DNA from: Haloechinothrix aidingensis
GTDB lineage: Bacteria > Actinomycetota > Actinomycetes > Mycobacteriales > Pseudonocardiaceae
Assembly: GCF_013450155.1 (NCBI RefSeq)
Contig: NZ_JACCKD010000001.1
Location: 186,001-250,000, forward strand
Length of the DNA stretch: 64,000 nt
Direction: 5' to 3'
Numbering within the stretch: the first letter of the stretch is position 1; each line of letters opens with the position of its first letter. Shown here in pieces: positions 33,035 through 41,247 of the stretch. Made by a program: the position numbers and the translations under genes. The notes beneath the pieces are model-generated. The model had not been told where the DNA came from, did not search any database, and was given only the letters and a program-made list of their open reading frames with translations.

Positions 33035-33886
33035 ATGAGCGTGGCGGAGATGGTGACGTCGAGGATTCCCGGGATCGGTGACCGCGGTGACCGTACGGAC
33101 GTGGTTTCGGTGCTGAAGCTGCACGGGGTGATCACGCCGACGCCGAGCCCGCTGTCCAGGGGAGCTCTCAACATCAACTCTCTCGAGTCAGCGATCGTGC
33201 GGGCGTTCGCGCCCGACCGGCTCCGTGCGGTGGCCTTGTTGATCAACTCGCCGGGAGGGGCTCCCACCCAGTCCGGCCTCATCGCCGAACGTATCCGGCA
33301 GCTGGCCGACGAGAAGAACGTGCCGGTGCTGGCATTCGCCGAGGATGTCGCCGCGTCCGGCGGGTACTGGCTGGCCTGCGCCGCCGACGAGATCTTCGCG
33401 CACCGCACCTCGCTCGTGGGGTCGATCGGTGTGGTGTCCGGGGGTTTCGGGTTTCCGGAGCTGCTCTCCCGGTTCGGCGTGGAACGCAGGCTCTACACCG
33501 CGGGTGAGAACAAGCGCAGGCTGGACCCGTTCAGCCCGGAGCGCTCCGAGGACGTGGAGTGGCTGAACCAGCTCATCGTGCAGCTGCACGACGAGTTCGC
33601 CGACTGGGTCCGGAGGCGGCGCGGCTCGCGGATCGCCGAGCACGACGACCTGTTCAACGGCGACGTGTGGCTGGGGACGAGGGCAGCGGAGCTCGGCCTT
33701 GTCGACGGGCTCGGCACGATGCGCGAGATCGTGTCCCAGCGCTACCCCGAAGCCGAGGTCACCGTCGCCGAGCCGAAGAAGCCACTGCTGGCCAGGCTCG
33801 GGTTGGGCGCTCCTGTCGGCAGCGGTATGTCGGCGTTGCTCGACGTGCTCGAGCGGCGGTCGCACTGGTCGCGGTTCGGGTTGTGA
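33035..33886 (+). CDS. S49-family (SppA/SohB-like) serine peptidase
   Basis: 283 residues. ATG 33035 lies 8 bases after a TACGGT -10-like hexamer without a ribosome site, so it is probably leaderless. Motifs: VLKLHGVI, LLINSPGGAPTQS, the nucleophile serine in EDVAASGGYWLACAADEIFA, TSLVGSIGVV, and GENKRRLDPF supplying the likely catalytic lysine. No signal peptide or N-terminal helix is visible, unlike SppA, so it may act in the cytoplasm or at the membrane surface. It interrupts the kinase-symporter neighbourhood. Confidence 0.85.
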   Translation: MSVAEMVTSRIPGIGDRGDRTDVVSVLKLHGVITPTPSPLSRGALNINSLESAIVRAFAPDRLRAVALLINSPGGAPTQSGLIAERIRQLADEKNVPVLAFAEDVAASGGYWLACAADEIFAHRTSLVGSIGVVSGGFGFPELLSRFGVERRLYTAGENKRRLDPFSPERSEDVEWLNQLIVQLHDEFADWVRRRRGSRIAEHDDLFNGDVWLGTRAAELGLVDGLGTMREIVSQRYPEAEVTVAEPKKPLLARLGLGAPVGSGMSALLDVLERRSHWSRFGL

Positions 33887-33926
33887 GGCATCGACGGCCT
33901 GGACATCGCGGAGGTGACGAGGCAAG

Positions 33927-34232
33927 ATGCGGGTCACTGTGAGTGCTCGAGGGGACACGGGAAGGCTCGGCGTTCTCGTTGTGGACGCTTCGGACGCACC
34001 GCGGGTACTCACCGCGCTCGAGCTGTACGACCGGGCTCGGCCGGACCGGTCGAGCCGGGCGCCGCAGGCGGGTGCCGCGTCGACGCGGCCGCGCGCGGGC
34101 CGGGGTGGCTGCCGGGGCGTCGTCGGGGACCGCGAGCGGGTACTGCAGGCGCGTCGAGGGCACATGCCGGAGCTGGCGCGTCGTTCGACGGTCAGCGCCC
34201 GGCGCAACCGGGTACCGTACGTCGGTGAGTAG
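33927..34232 (+). CDS. Possible small Arg-rich protein, unknown function
   Basis: 101-residue frame starting MRVTVSARGDTGRLGVLVVD, preceded by GGAGGTGACGAGG. Third-position GC is good only in the first 40 codons. The remainder is arginine-rich and compositionally like a shadow frame. It ends 8 bp before the GTG of the membrane protein gene. It could be a genuine short leader gene or a degraded remnant. No family recognised. Confidence 0.35.
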   Translation: MRVTVSARGDTGRLGVLVVDASDAPRVLTALELYDRARPDRSSRAPQAGAASTRPRAGRGGCRGVVGDRERVLQARRGHMPELARRSTVSARRNRVPYVGE

Positions 34233-34240
34233 GACACGTC

Positions 34241-34765
34241 GTGAACCAGCACCGGTCGAACCAGCCGAGACGGGGAGGGCAGCACCGCCAGCCCCGGCAC
34301 GGCTCCTCCGAGGCGGGGACGCGTATGTGGCGGGCGAAGCCGGCCTCGCTCACCGACGGCGCCCAGTCCGGGAAGCTCCCGTCCGCCGAGCAGGCCGACT
34401 CGCCGACGAAACCGAAGCGGCAGCGCGTGGTGCTCGCCGACAGCAGGCAGCAGAAGACCGGCATCCGACCCCGCGTGGAGCTGGCCCAGCAGACCAGCTG
34501 GGGGGAGATGCTGATCAAGGACCTGATCGGCGCGCAGCTCAGGCTGGGACTGGCGATCGGGCTCGTGGTGCTGGTGCTGCTCGGGTCGTTGCCGGTGGCG
34601 TTCGTCGCCGCGCCGGGCTTCGCCGAGTTGACCGTGGTCGGGATTCCACTGGCGTGGCTGTTGCTCGGCGTCGTGCCGTTCCCGCTGCTGTTCGGGGCGG
34701 GGCTGCTCTACAACCGCATTGCCGAGCGCCATGAGCGCGCCTTCGTCGACATGATCGAGAACTAG
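34241..34765 (+). CDS. Two-helix membrane protein preceding an acetate-type symporter (DUF485-like position)
   Basis: 174 residues with a GTG start. A long basic, disordered N-terminus (about 1-85) precedes two helices (LRLGLAIGLVVLVLLGSLPV, IPLAWLLLGVVPFPLLFGAG) and a short tail, NRIAERHERAFVDMIEN. Small two-helix proteins (DUF485 type) commonly accompany acetate/solute symporters; this one has that topology and ends 31 bp before the symporter. Function as a transporter accessory is inferred from position. Confidence 0.7.
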   Translation: MNQHRSNQPRRGGQHRQPRHGSSEAGTRMWRAKPASLTDGAQSGKLPSAEQADSPTKPKRQRVVLADSRQQKTGIRPRVELAQQTSWGEMLIKDLIGAQLRLGLAIGLVVLVLLGSLPVAFVAAPGFAELTVVGIPLAWLLLGVVPFPLLFGAGLLYNRIAERHERAFVDMIEN

Positions 34766-34796
34766 TGGATGGTCGCGCGGGGCAGGTGAGGTACTG

Positions 34797-36590
34797 GTGG
34801 AGCTGAACGCCTGGGCACTCGTGGCTGTCGGGGTCGTCGGTGCCGCGACGTTCTACCTGGGGCAGCACTCCTCGCGAATGGCGAACTCGACGCACGACTT
34901 CTTGCTGGCCAGGCGCGCGGTGCGCTCGCAGCGTAATGCCGCGGCGATCTCCGGCGAGTACTTGTCCGCGGCGTCCTTCCTCGGCATCGCCGGTGTGGTG
35001 CTCAAGGACGGCGCGGACGCGCTGTGGTACCCGATCGGGTTCGCCGCGGGTTTCCTGGCGCTCATGCTCTTCGTCGCCGCCCCGCTGCGCCGCTCGGGCG
35101 CCTACACGCTGCCCGACTTCATGGAGGGCAGGCTGGCCGCGTCCCGGCGGATCCGGGGGTTCGCGAGTTTCGTTGTCGTGCTCATCGGCGTTCTGTACCT
35201 GGTCCCGCAGCTCCAGGGCGCGGGGTTGGCGTTCGCGACCGTGCTGCCAGCACCGGTGTGGGTCGGTGCCACGGTCGTCGCGCTCGTGGTGATGGTCAAC
35301 GTCGTCGCGGGCGGGATGCGGTCGATCACGGTGGTGCAGGCATTCCAGTACTGGCTGAAGCTGTTCGCGATCAGCCTGCCCGCGTTCGTGCTCGGCGCGG
35401 TGTTCGTCAGCGGCTCGGCCGGGCCGCACTCCGGTGGGCTCGATGCTCAGGCTCCGCCGGTGTTTCCCGAACGGACCACGGTGGAGATCGAGACACCGGT
35501 GATGTTGCAGGTCGACGAAGCGACCTTGCTGCACGCCGACGGTACGGTGAACGGGGCGCCCGCCGAGGGTGAGGTGTTCTGGTCGTCCGAGGTCTCCCAC
35601 GAGGTCGATGCCGGAACCACGCTGCGTTTCGATGCCGGTACGCCGGTGCCTTCCGTGGAGGGCTCCGTGCCGGACAACGCGAGCTGGCTGGTGCCGGGCA
35701 GCGACGGTGCGGGTGGCCTGGTCGGGACGTACTCCCTGATGATCGCGCTGTTCCTCGGCACCATGGGCCTGCCGCACATCCTGGTGCGCTTCTACACCAA
35801 CCCGGACGGCAAGGCGGCTCGCCGCACCACGGTGCACGTCCTGCTGTTGCTGGGGTTGTTCTACCTGTTCCCGACCATGCTGGGCGCGCTGTCCCGGCTG
35901 TACGTCCCGGAGCTGCTGGTTACCGGCGAGACCGATGCCGCGGTGCTGCTGCTGCCCTCGGCGATGCTGCCCGGGGTGGCGGGTCAGGTGCTGGCTGCCG
36001 TGATCTTCGCGGGCGCGTTCGCCGCGTTCCTCGCGGCGTGCTCGGGGCTGGTGTTCAGCGTGGCGGGAGTCGTCGCGACGGATCTGCTACCCGGCAGCGT
36101 GCGGGACTTCCGGGTGGCGTCGGTGATCACGGCGGTGATCCCGCTGGTGCTGGCGGTCGTTCTGCGGCCGACGGACCTGTCGTTGAGTATCGGGCTGGCG
36201 TTCGCGCTCGCCGCGTCGACGTTCTGCCCGCTCCTCGTGCTCGGCATCTGGTGGCGCGGGCTCACGGCGCGGGGTGCGTTGCTTGGCATGCTCGCCGGCG
36301 GGGGCCTCGTGCTGATCGCGTTCGGGCTGACACTGGCTGCCGGGTATACCGGCGGGTCGGTTCCGGTGCTCGTCCAGCGGCCTGCCCTGGTCTCGGTGCC
36401 GGTCGCGTTCCTGGTGATGATCATCGCGAGCAAGGCGACCCAGCGCGCGGTCCCGCCCGGCGTCGGCGCGCTCATGCTGGGCATGCACGCCCCGGACCCG
36501 CTCGGTTTCGTGCAGGACAGGGAGATCCCCAGGTTCGGTCGCGCCGAGGAGCGCCTGCGCTTCAGCAAGCGCCGCCACGAGGAACGCTGA
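34797..36590 (+). CDS. Sodium/solute symporter family, cation-acetate symporter type
   Basis: 597 residues, GTG start. About 13 hydrophobic helices. Family signatures are STHDFLLARRAVRSQRNAAA, ISGEYLSAASFLGIAGVVL and YTLPDFMEGRL. An extracytoplasmic insertion of about 110 residues after helix 6 (residues about 215-310) is rich in Asp and Glu. A large insertion here is seen in actinobacterial MctC/ActP-like members. Probably imports acetate, pyruvate or propionate with Na+ or H+. Its stop lies inside a family B palindrome. Confidence 0.85.
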   Translation: MELNAWALVAVGVVGAATFYLGQHSSRMANSTHDFLLARRAVRSQRNAAAISGEYLSAASFLGIAGVVLKDGADALWYPIGFAAGFLALMLFVAAPLRRSGAYTLPDFMEGRLAASRRIRGFASFVVVLIGVLYLVPQLQGAGLAFATVLPAPVWVGATVVALVVMVNVVAGGMRSITVVQAFQYWLKLFAISLPAFVLGAVFVSGSAGPHSGGLDAQAPPVFPERTTVEIETPVMLQVDEATLLHADGTVNGAPAEGEVFWSSEVSHEVDAGTTLRFDAGTPVPSVEGSVPDNASWLVPGSDGAGGLVGTYSLMIALFLGTMGLPHILVRFYTNPDGKAARRTTVHVLLLLGLFYLFPTMLGALSRLYVPELLVTGETDAAVLLLPSAMLPGVAGQVLAAVIFAGAFAAFLAACSGLVFSVAGVVATDLLPGSVRDFRVASVITAVIPLVLAVVLRPTDLSLSIGLAFALAASTFCPLLVLGIWWRGLTARGALLGMLAGGGLVLIAFGLTLAAGYTGGSVPVLVQRPALVSVPVAFLVMIIASKATQRAVPPGVGALMLGMHAPDPLGFVQDREIPRFGRAEERLRFSKRRHEER

Positions 36591-36629
36591 ATGACACTTT
36601 CAGTCCGTCAGGTACTGAAAGCGTCATTC
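36589..36629. repeat. Palindromic repeat family B, copy 2
   Basis: 16-bp arms (GAATGACACTTTCAGT / ACTGAAAGCGTCATTC) with a single mismatch and a 9-base loop. It begins within the TGA stop of the symporter gene and can act as its terminator. Confidence 0.75.
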
Positions 36630-36677
36630 GGCACACCCTTACGTGAGTCAAACGTGTGTACTGGCACCATCGACATC

Positions 36678-37028
36678 GTGGTGTTCCCGGAAGATGTACC
36701 CACGGCTTCGGTGTCGGACCTGCCTTCGGACGGCTACCTCCTGCTCGACGTGCGGGAGAGCGACGAGTGGCGGGCCGGGCACGCACCCGAGGCCGTCCAC
36801 ATCCCGCTGCGCGACGTGCCGGTGCGGATGGATGAGCTCGCCGACCAGGTCGACGAGCGCCCGGTGTACGTGGTGTGCCGGACCGGCGGGCGGTCCGCGC
36901 AGGCGACGGCCTACCTCAACGCGCACGGCTACGAGGCGGTCAACATCGCGGGCGGCATGAAGTCCTGGCACACGGAGGGCAGGCCGATGGTCGCGGACGA
37001 GCCGGGTGCCGACCCCGAGGTGCTCTAG
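36678..37028 (+). CDS. Rhodanese-like sulfurtransferase domain protein
   Basis: 116 residues from tandem GTGs at 36678/36681, 13-16 bases after a TGTGTACTGG extended -10-like element, so probably leaderless. A longer frame reaching into the family B palindrome is rejected. Single rhodanese domain: LLLDVRESDEWRAGHAPEAVHIPL, then the active-site loop VVCRTGGRSAQ with the catalytic Cys. Transfers sulfur from thiosulfate or persulfide donors, or controls sulfur trafficking. Followed 4 bp later by the DUF4328 gene, apparently in one operon. Confidence 0.85.
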   Translation: MVFPEDVPTASVSDLPSDGYLLLDVRESDEWRAGHAPEAVHIPLRDVPVRMDELADQVDERPVYVVCRTGGRSAQATAYLNAHGYEAVNIAGGMKSWHTEGRPMVADEPGADPEVL

Positions 37029-37032
37029 CCGG

Positions 37033-37950
37033 ATGCCGGACACGCGGCAGCGGCCGACGTCGACGGGGCGCGGGTGGGTCGCCGTCCCGCCGGTATCGCC
37101 GCCTCGCGGCCGGCCCGAGCCGCCCGAGAGGCCCTACACCGGCCCCCCGAGCTACCCCGCCCCGCCGCGCTGGGGCTTTCCGAGCGTGACGTGGCGATGG
37201 CCGACCAGCGTGCCCGGCACGGTGACCGAGCACGACGATCCGGTGCGACGGCAGTGGGTACTCGGTGGCAGGCTGCTCGTCCTGCTGATCATCACGGCCA
37301 CCCTGGCGGCGATCGCGACGGGGGCCGAGGTGTGGCGTTACGTCCTGCTGGTGCGCAGCCGGGACAGCGCGCTCAACTCGTCCATGGTGCTGTCCTCGGA
37401 CGCGCTCGTGGTCTCGGCCTCCGTGTTGCTGTTCATCGTCGCGGTGGTCACGATCGCTGCCTCCTACCTCTGGATCCTGCGCGTACGGGCGGCGATCGCC
37501 GAGCAGCGGGGCATGGACCCGCCCCGCTCGGCGTGGCGAATCGCCGCGGGGCTGTTCGTCCCCGGTGTGAACTGGGTGCTCGCCGGGCCGATCGTGGCGG
37601 AGCTGGAGCATCTCGCCAGCGGGTACTCCGCCACCGCGCGCCCGCGACCGTCGAGGCTGGTGTTCGCCTGGTGGGCCGCGTGGGTGGCGAACGGAGTGCT
37701 GGTGACCGTGACGCTGCTGTGGCGTACGCGCGACGGTGTACAGGCCCAGGCGGACAGCGTGTTACTCACCGCGATAACCGACCTGGCCGCGTTGCTGCTG
37801 GCCGCGTTGACCGTGCTGCTGGTGCGGCATGTGATGAGCCTGCTCGCACCGATGGCCGCGGAGAAGCTGCGCGGCAGCTGGGTGGCGGCCGTGCGCGACG
37901 CCCCGCGGCCCGAACTGCGCCCGCGGCGGACTCCGTGGGCGCGCCGGTGA
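37033..37950 (+). CDS. DUF4328 membrane protein
   Basis: 305 residues. ATG 37033 (MPDTRQRPTSTGRGWVAVPP) lies 4 bp after the rhodanese stop. A proline-rich cytoplasmic N-terminus (about 1-75) is followed by four helices with the DUF4328 pattern (LLVLLIITATLAAIATGAEV, SVLLFIVAVVTIAASYLWIL, PRSAWRIAAGLFVPGVNWVL, FAWWAAWVANGVLVTVTLLW). Common in actinobacteria; function unknown. Confidence 0.82.
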   Translation: MPDTRQRPTSTGRGWVAVPPVSPPRGRPEPPERPYTGPPSYPAPPRWGFPSVTWRWPTSVPGTVTEHDDPVRRQWVLGGRLLVLLIITATLAAIATGAEVWRYVLLVRSRDSALNSSMVLSSDALVVSASVLLFIVAVVTIAASYLWILRVRAAIAEQRGMDPPRSAWRIAAGLFVPGVNWVLAGPIVAELEHLASGYSATARPRPSRLVFAWWAAWVANGVLVTVTLLWRTRDGVQAQADSVLLTAITDLAALLLAALTVLLVRHVMSLLAPMAAEKLRGSWVAAVRDAPRPELRPRRTPWARR

Positions 37951-38029
37951 CCGAGGGCGTACGCAGCCGCGGCCGGCGGGTAGCGTCGCTTCCCGCCAGG
38001 ACACCGATACACGAACGGAGGTACGCGAC

Positions 38030-38932
38030 GTGGGCAAAGGGGCGCGCAAGGCGCGGGAGGCGCGGAACGGTAAGCGTCGCAGCAGCGGTGCGGCGTTCGT
38101 CGCCCGGTCCTTCGAAGGGCTGGCCGCGGAACCGGAGTTGATCGCGCTGCGCGAGTTCGTGCCGTCGGCCACGGCACGGTTGCCGGTGGCCGGTGCGGAG
38201 CGCGAGATCCATGTGGCGAGCGTGCTGCCCGGCGCGGCCGCCGCGATGGTCCGCTCGGACGGCACGGCGTTCCTCGGCTTGCAGGTGCAGGCAAAATCGT
38301 CCGATGTGAGCCGGGACTTGGGGCGCGCCCTGCGGTGGCTGCGCGACGCCGACACCGGGGACACGCTGGCGGTCCCGGACACCACGAGTGAGCCCGTCGA
38401 TGGCGAGCGCCTGCAGGACCAGCTGGACCCGGACGTCGCGCTGGAACCCGAGCTGCATCCCGACTTCTCCTGGTGGTTGCCACCCGGCGAGCGGGACTCG
38501 GCCGGCACGGATCCGGCGGTCCAACGCGCGAACGAGGCGATCATGCCCACGGAGCGGTTGCTGAGCGCTCCGGCGGAAACCGGTCAGGCGACCGCGGCGT
38601 ACTGGGTGGACGCCGGGGAGAAGGCACACCTGCGGTGGGTACGCCCGGAGCCGGAGAGCGAGTTGCTCGCCGCGCTCGCACGGTTGTCCGCGCGCGGTGA
38701 GCTCGGGCTCGGCGACGGGTCCCGCTACGCCGGTTCGTTCCGCGCGCACGGACTGCTCGTCCCGGTGTGGGACCTCGATCGCGAGGCGCATCCGCGGGAG
38801 TGGGTCGGGCCGGCCGGTGAGCTCGGTGACCGGCTCTCGGCGACCCTCGCGGGACTCGCCGACCAGCCGCTTGATGCCGCGGAGCGGCGTGCGCGGGACG
38901 GCTTGCTCGGGCGGCAGATCACCATTCGGTGA
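38030..38932 (+). CDS. DUF5926 family protein
   Basis: 300 residues. A basic N-terminus (MGKGARKAREARNGKRR) leads to a cytoplasmic domain with FEGLAAEPELIALREFVPSA, RDLGRALRWLRDADTGD, LDPDVALEPELHPDFSWWLP and DREAHPREWVGPA. The pattern matches an actinobacterial protein family annotated DUF5926. No enzymatic motif is apparent. Single gene, GTG/ATG-independent start supported by GGAGG 13 bases upstream. Confidence 0.75.
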   Translation: MGKGARKAREARNGKRRSSGAAFVARSFEGLAAEPELIALREFVPSATARLPVAGAEREIHVASVLPGAAAAMVRSDGTAFLGLQVQAKSSDVSRDLGRALRWLRDADTGDTLAVPDTTSEPVDGERLQDQLDPDVALEPELHPDFSWWLPPGERDSAGTDPAVQRANEAIMPTERLLSAPAETGQATAAYWVDAGEKAHLRWVRPEPESELLAALARLSARGELGLGDGSRYAGSFRAHGLLVPVWDLDREAHPREWVGPAGELGDRLSATLAGLADQPLDAAERRARDGLLGRQITIR

Positions 38933-39009
38933 GTGTGACCGGGGCGTGACCGGTTACGGTTTGGCGAGGGGTTGACACCCGTTCGAGTAGCGCACACAGG
39001 GGGCTGCAC

Positions 39010-39504
39010 GTGGCGAGCGAGCGCACGGACTTCGCGGAGTTCGTGGAAGCCGCCTTGCCCGGGCTCCTGCGGTACGGCCATGCCCTGACCGGCAACCCGC
39101 ACGATGCCGCCGACCTCGTGCAGACCGTGCTGGAGAAGGTGGGCTCGCGCTGGTCGGACCTGCAGCGCAGGACCCAGGATCCGACCGCGTACATCCGCCG
39201 GTCCATGGCCAACGCGCATATCAGCAAGTGGCGTCGCACGCGCAGGGAGAACCTGGTCGCGGAGCTGCCCGAGCGGAAGGGCAACCCGCAGGCGGACCCG
39301 TTCGAGCACGAACCGCTGTGGCTGGCGCTACGGGAACTGCCTCCCAGGCAACGTGCGGTCATCGTGTTGCGTTATTACGAGGGACTCTCCGAACAGGAGA
39401 TCGCCGAGTCGCTCGGCGTGAGCCAGGGCACGGTGAAGAGCCAGGCGAGCAAGGCGATTACGTCGCTACGGACGAAGCTGACCGCGGTGACCGAGGAGTG
39501 GTGA
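39010..39504 (+). CDS. SigE-family ECF RNA polymerase sigma factor
   Basis: 164 residues with a GTG start. Region 2 (about 8-75: FAEFVEAALPGLLRYGHALT, AADLVQTVLEKV, AYIRRSMANAHISKWRR) and region 4 (about 105-160: LRELPPRQRAVIVLRYYEGL, SEQEIAESLGVSQGTVKSQA) are complete. This subgroup (SigE/SCO3356-like architecture) is abundant in Pseudonocardiaceae. It is followed 37 bp later by a membrane protein that is a plausible cognate partner. Target promoters are unknown. Confidence 0.9.
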   Translation: MASERTDFAEFVEAALPGLLRYGHALTGNPHDAADLVQTVLEKVGSRWSDLQRRTQDPTAYIRRSMANAHISKWRRTRRENLVAELPERKGNPQADPFEHEPLWLALRELPPRQRAVIVLRYYEGLSEQEIAESLGVSQGTVKSQASKAITSLRTKLTAVTEEW

Positions 39505-39541
39505 ACGCGGACCGGCAGGTGGGAAAGGAGGTGCACCCGTC

Positions 39542-40390
39542 GTGAGCAACCCGCACGAGCCCGATGAGCTCGGCGAGGATCTGCGCAGGCTGTTCGCGGA
39601 CGATCGGCTCGCCGTGCCGCACACGTCGGGTGCGCGCGACGCGATCGTGGCGGGTGCGCAGCGCAGGCGGCGCCGCAGGCGCGCGGCGTCGAGCTCGGCG
39701 GCGATGGCGGGTGTGCTGATGCTTGTCGGCGGCGTGTTCGCGATCCCGGCGCCGTCCGACGCGCCTCCACCGGTCGCCTCGTCGGACGGGATCGAGCGGG
39801 TTCCTTCGACGCAGCCCCCTGGTGCGGCGCCCGATCCGGAGAGCGCGGACGCGCCCGACCGTCGCCTGCCCGAACCGCGGACGTTCGCGGATCCGGGACC
39901 GGGAGCGGGGAACGCCGAACCCGCTCCGCGGACCGGGCCGGAGACGTATGCGGAACGTGGCGAGGACGGCACGATGTTCAGCGCGGGCCCGGTCCTGGGG
40001 CCGGACGGGTACGGCCGGCTGCGGCTGGGCATGACGTTCGAGGAGGCGCGGGACGCGGAGCTGCTCGCCGACCCGGACGCCGACCCCCCGGAGGGCTGCG
40101 AACCGTACGCGCTCGCGGAGGGCATCGAGTCCGTCTGGCACGTGCGCATCTCCGAGGACCTCGGGGTGGCCGTGATCAGCGCTTCGGGGGCGCACACCCC
40201 GGAAGGCATCACGACGGGTTCCTCGCGTGCGGAAGTCGAGTCGGCCTACTCGCGGCTGCGGGCCGAGTCGGGTGGCTACCATGCCGTCGCGGGGGAGGAC
40301 TCGCACTACCGTTTCGTCTTCGACAGTCACCACGATGTCCAGCAACTGTTCCTGCGTGGCGACCGTCTCGGGCAGTGCGCCTGGGACTGA
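39542..40390 (+). CDS. Membrane protein paired with ECF sigma factor (possible anti-sigma factor)
   Basis: 282 residues. A cytoplasmic N-terminus with an acidic helix (DELGEDLRRLFADDRLAVPH) precedes an RRRRRRR stop-transfer and one helix (AAMAGVLMLVGGVFAIPAPS). A proline-rich linker and an outer domain follow (GRLRLGMTFEEARDAELLAD, two Cys: EGCEPYAL and GQCAWD, perhaps a disulfide). The N-terminus is shorter than a zinc-finger anti-sigma domain and lacks Cys/His. Position after the sigma gene and topology suggest it restrains that factor (inference). Confidence 0.68.
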   Translation: MSNPHEPDELGEDLRRLFADDRLAVPHTSGARDAIVAGAQRRRRRRRAASSSAAMAGVLMLVGGVFAIPAPSDAPPPVASSDGIERVPSTQPPGAAPDPESADAPDRRLPEPRTFADPGPGAGNAEPAPRTGPETYAERGEDGTMFSAGPVLGPDGYGRLRLGMTFEEARDAELLADPDADPPEGCEPYALAEGIESVWHVRISEDLGVAVISASGAHTPEGITTGSSRAEVESAYSRLRAESGGYHAVAGEDSHYRFVFDSHHDVQQLFLRGDRLGQCAWD

Positions 40391-40514
40391 ACGCCCCGGG
40401 GCCGGGCGGCTCCGGCGGGTGAGCCGCCCGGCACGGGGCGCATTCGGATCGCGGTCGCAATGCCCCGGTGCGCTCCAGGGCCGGTTACAGCGGGACCGGC
40501 GCCACCGGGACCGG

Positions 40515-41063
40515 CTACAGCGCGCCGCCCGCGACCGGGGGCATCGTCGGGTCGGGCCCCTGGCCACCGGCCTCGCGTTCCAGGAAGCGTTCGATCTCGA
40601 AGACGTTGCCCCCGGCGCGCTTCGCGACGTTGAGCAGTGTGGACATCGTCGAGATCTCCTCGACCTGCTCCTTGAGGAACCACTGCACGAACTGCTCACC
40701 GGTGTAGTCGTCCTCGGCGCGCGCCGTCTTGGCCAGTGACTCGATGTCCGCGGCGACTTGCTTCTCCTGCCGGAGAGCCAGCTCGATCAGCTCGACCGGG
40801 TCGCTGAAGTCGTTCCGGACGGCATCGGTACCGCCGATGCCCACCGGGTGATCGGTGTCGAGCAGGTACTGCACGATCGCCATCGCGTGGTTGCGTTCCT
40901 CGACGGCCTGCCGGTAGAAGTGCCTGGCGAGCAGGGGCAGGTCTTCCGCGTCGAACCATACGGCGAGCGCGATGTACTGGCGCTCCGCGTTGAACTCGTT
41001 GTGCACTTGCTCCTGTAGGAGCTCGTAGAACTTGGACCGCGGTTCACTGTCAGTGGTGTTCAT
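40515..41063 (-). CDS. Bacterial ferritin (BfrB-like)
   Basis: 182 residues. Ferritin four-helix fold with ferroxidase ligands: Glu in EFNAERQYIALAVWFD, EERNHAMAIVQYL (E, H), and later EKQVAADIESL and EEISTMSTLL. It lacks the haem-binding methionine context of bacterioferritin. It stores iron in the cytoplasm as a 24-mer. Two IdeR/DtxR-like boxes lie 74-117 bp upstream, the arrangement in which mycobacterial IdeR activates bfrB. Single gene convergent with the 39542 gene. Confidence 0.9.
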   Translation of the reverse strand: MNTTDSEPRSKFYELLQEQVHNEFNAERQYIALAVWFDAEDLPLLARHFYRQAVEERNHAMAIVQYLLDTDHPVGIGGTDAVRNDFSDPVELIELALRQEKQVAADIESLAKTARAEDDYTGEQFVQWFLKEQVEEISTMSTLLNVAKRAGGNVFEIERFLEREAGGQGPDPTMPPVAGGAL

Positions 41064-41136
41064 ATTTTCAATTCTACTTGCGAGCGGGGCCGATTCACCA
41101 CGGAATGGCGCGGTAAGTGATTCGATTCAATTCCGG

Positions 41137-41180
41137 TTAGGATAGCCCAATCAAAATGTGGTTAGGTTTCCTTCAATCTC
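41137..41180. promoter_or_regulatory. Tandem IdeR/DtxR-like iron boxes upstream of ferritin
   Basis: TTAGGATAGCCCAATCAAA (41137-41155) matches the 19-bp iron-box consensus at 13 positions. A second half-box, TTAGGTTTCC, begins at 41162. They lie in a distinctly AT-rich patch 75-117 bp before the ferritin ATG. In mycobacteria similarly placed boxes let iron-loaded IdeR activate ferritin. Confidence 0.6.
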
Positions 41181-41247
41181 CCGGCAGTGATATCCCGGTC
41201 ACGGTGTGCCGCTCACGTGCCGGGGTGCGGGGAAAGCGGGGCCGGGT

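Noticed and set aside
33927-34232. Remnant of a LytTR response regulator
   Set aside because: The start GVLVVDASDAP superficially resembles a receiver domain, but the acidic pocket, phospho-Asp and LytTR motifs are absent and the remaining sequence is Arg-rich. I record it only as a weak candidate small gene.
36591-36677. Rhodanese start inside the family B palindrome
   Set aside because: The first 29 codons derive from the palindrome and have no homology to rhodaneses. The extended -10-like element lies downstream of this start.
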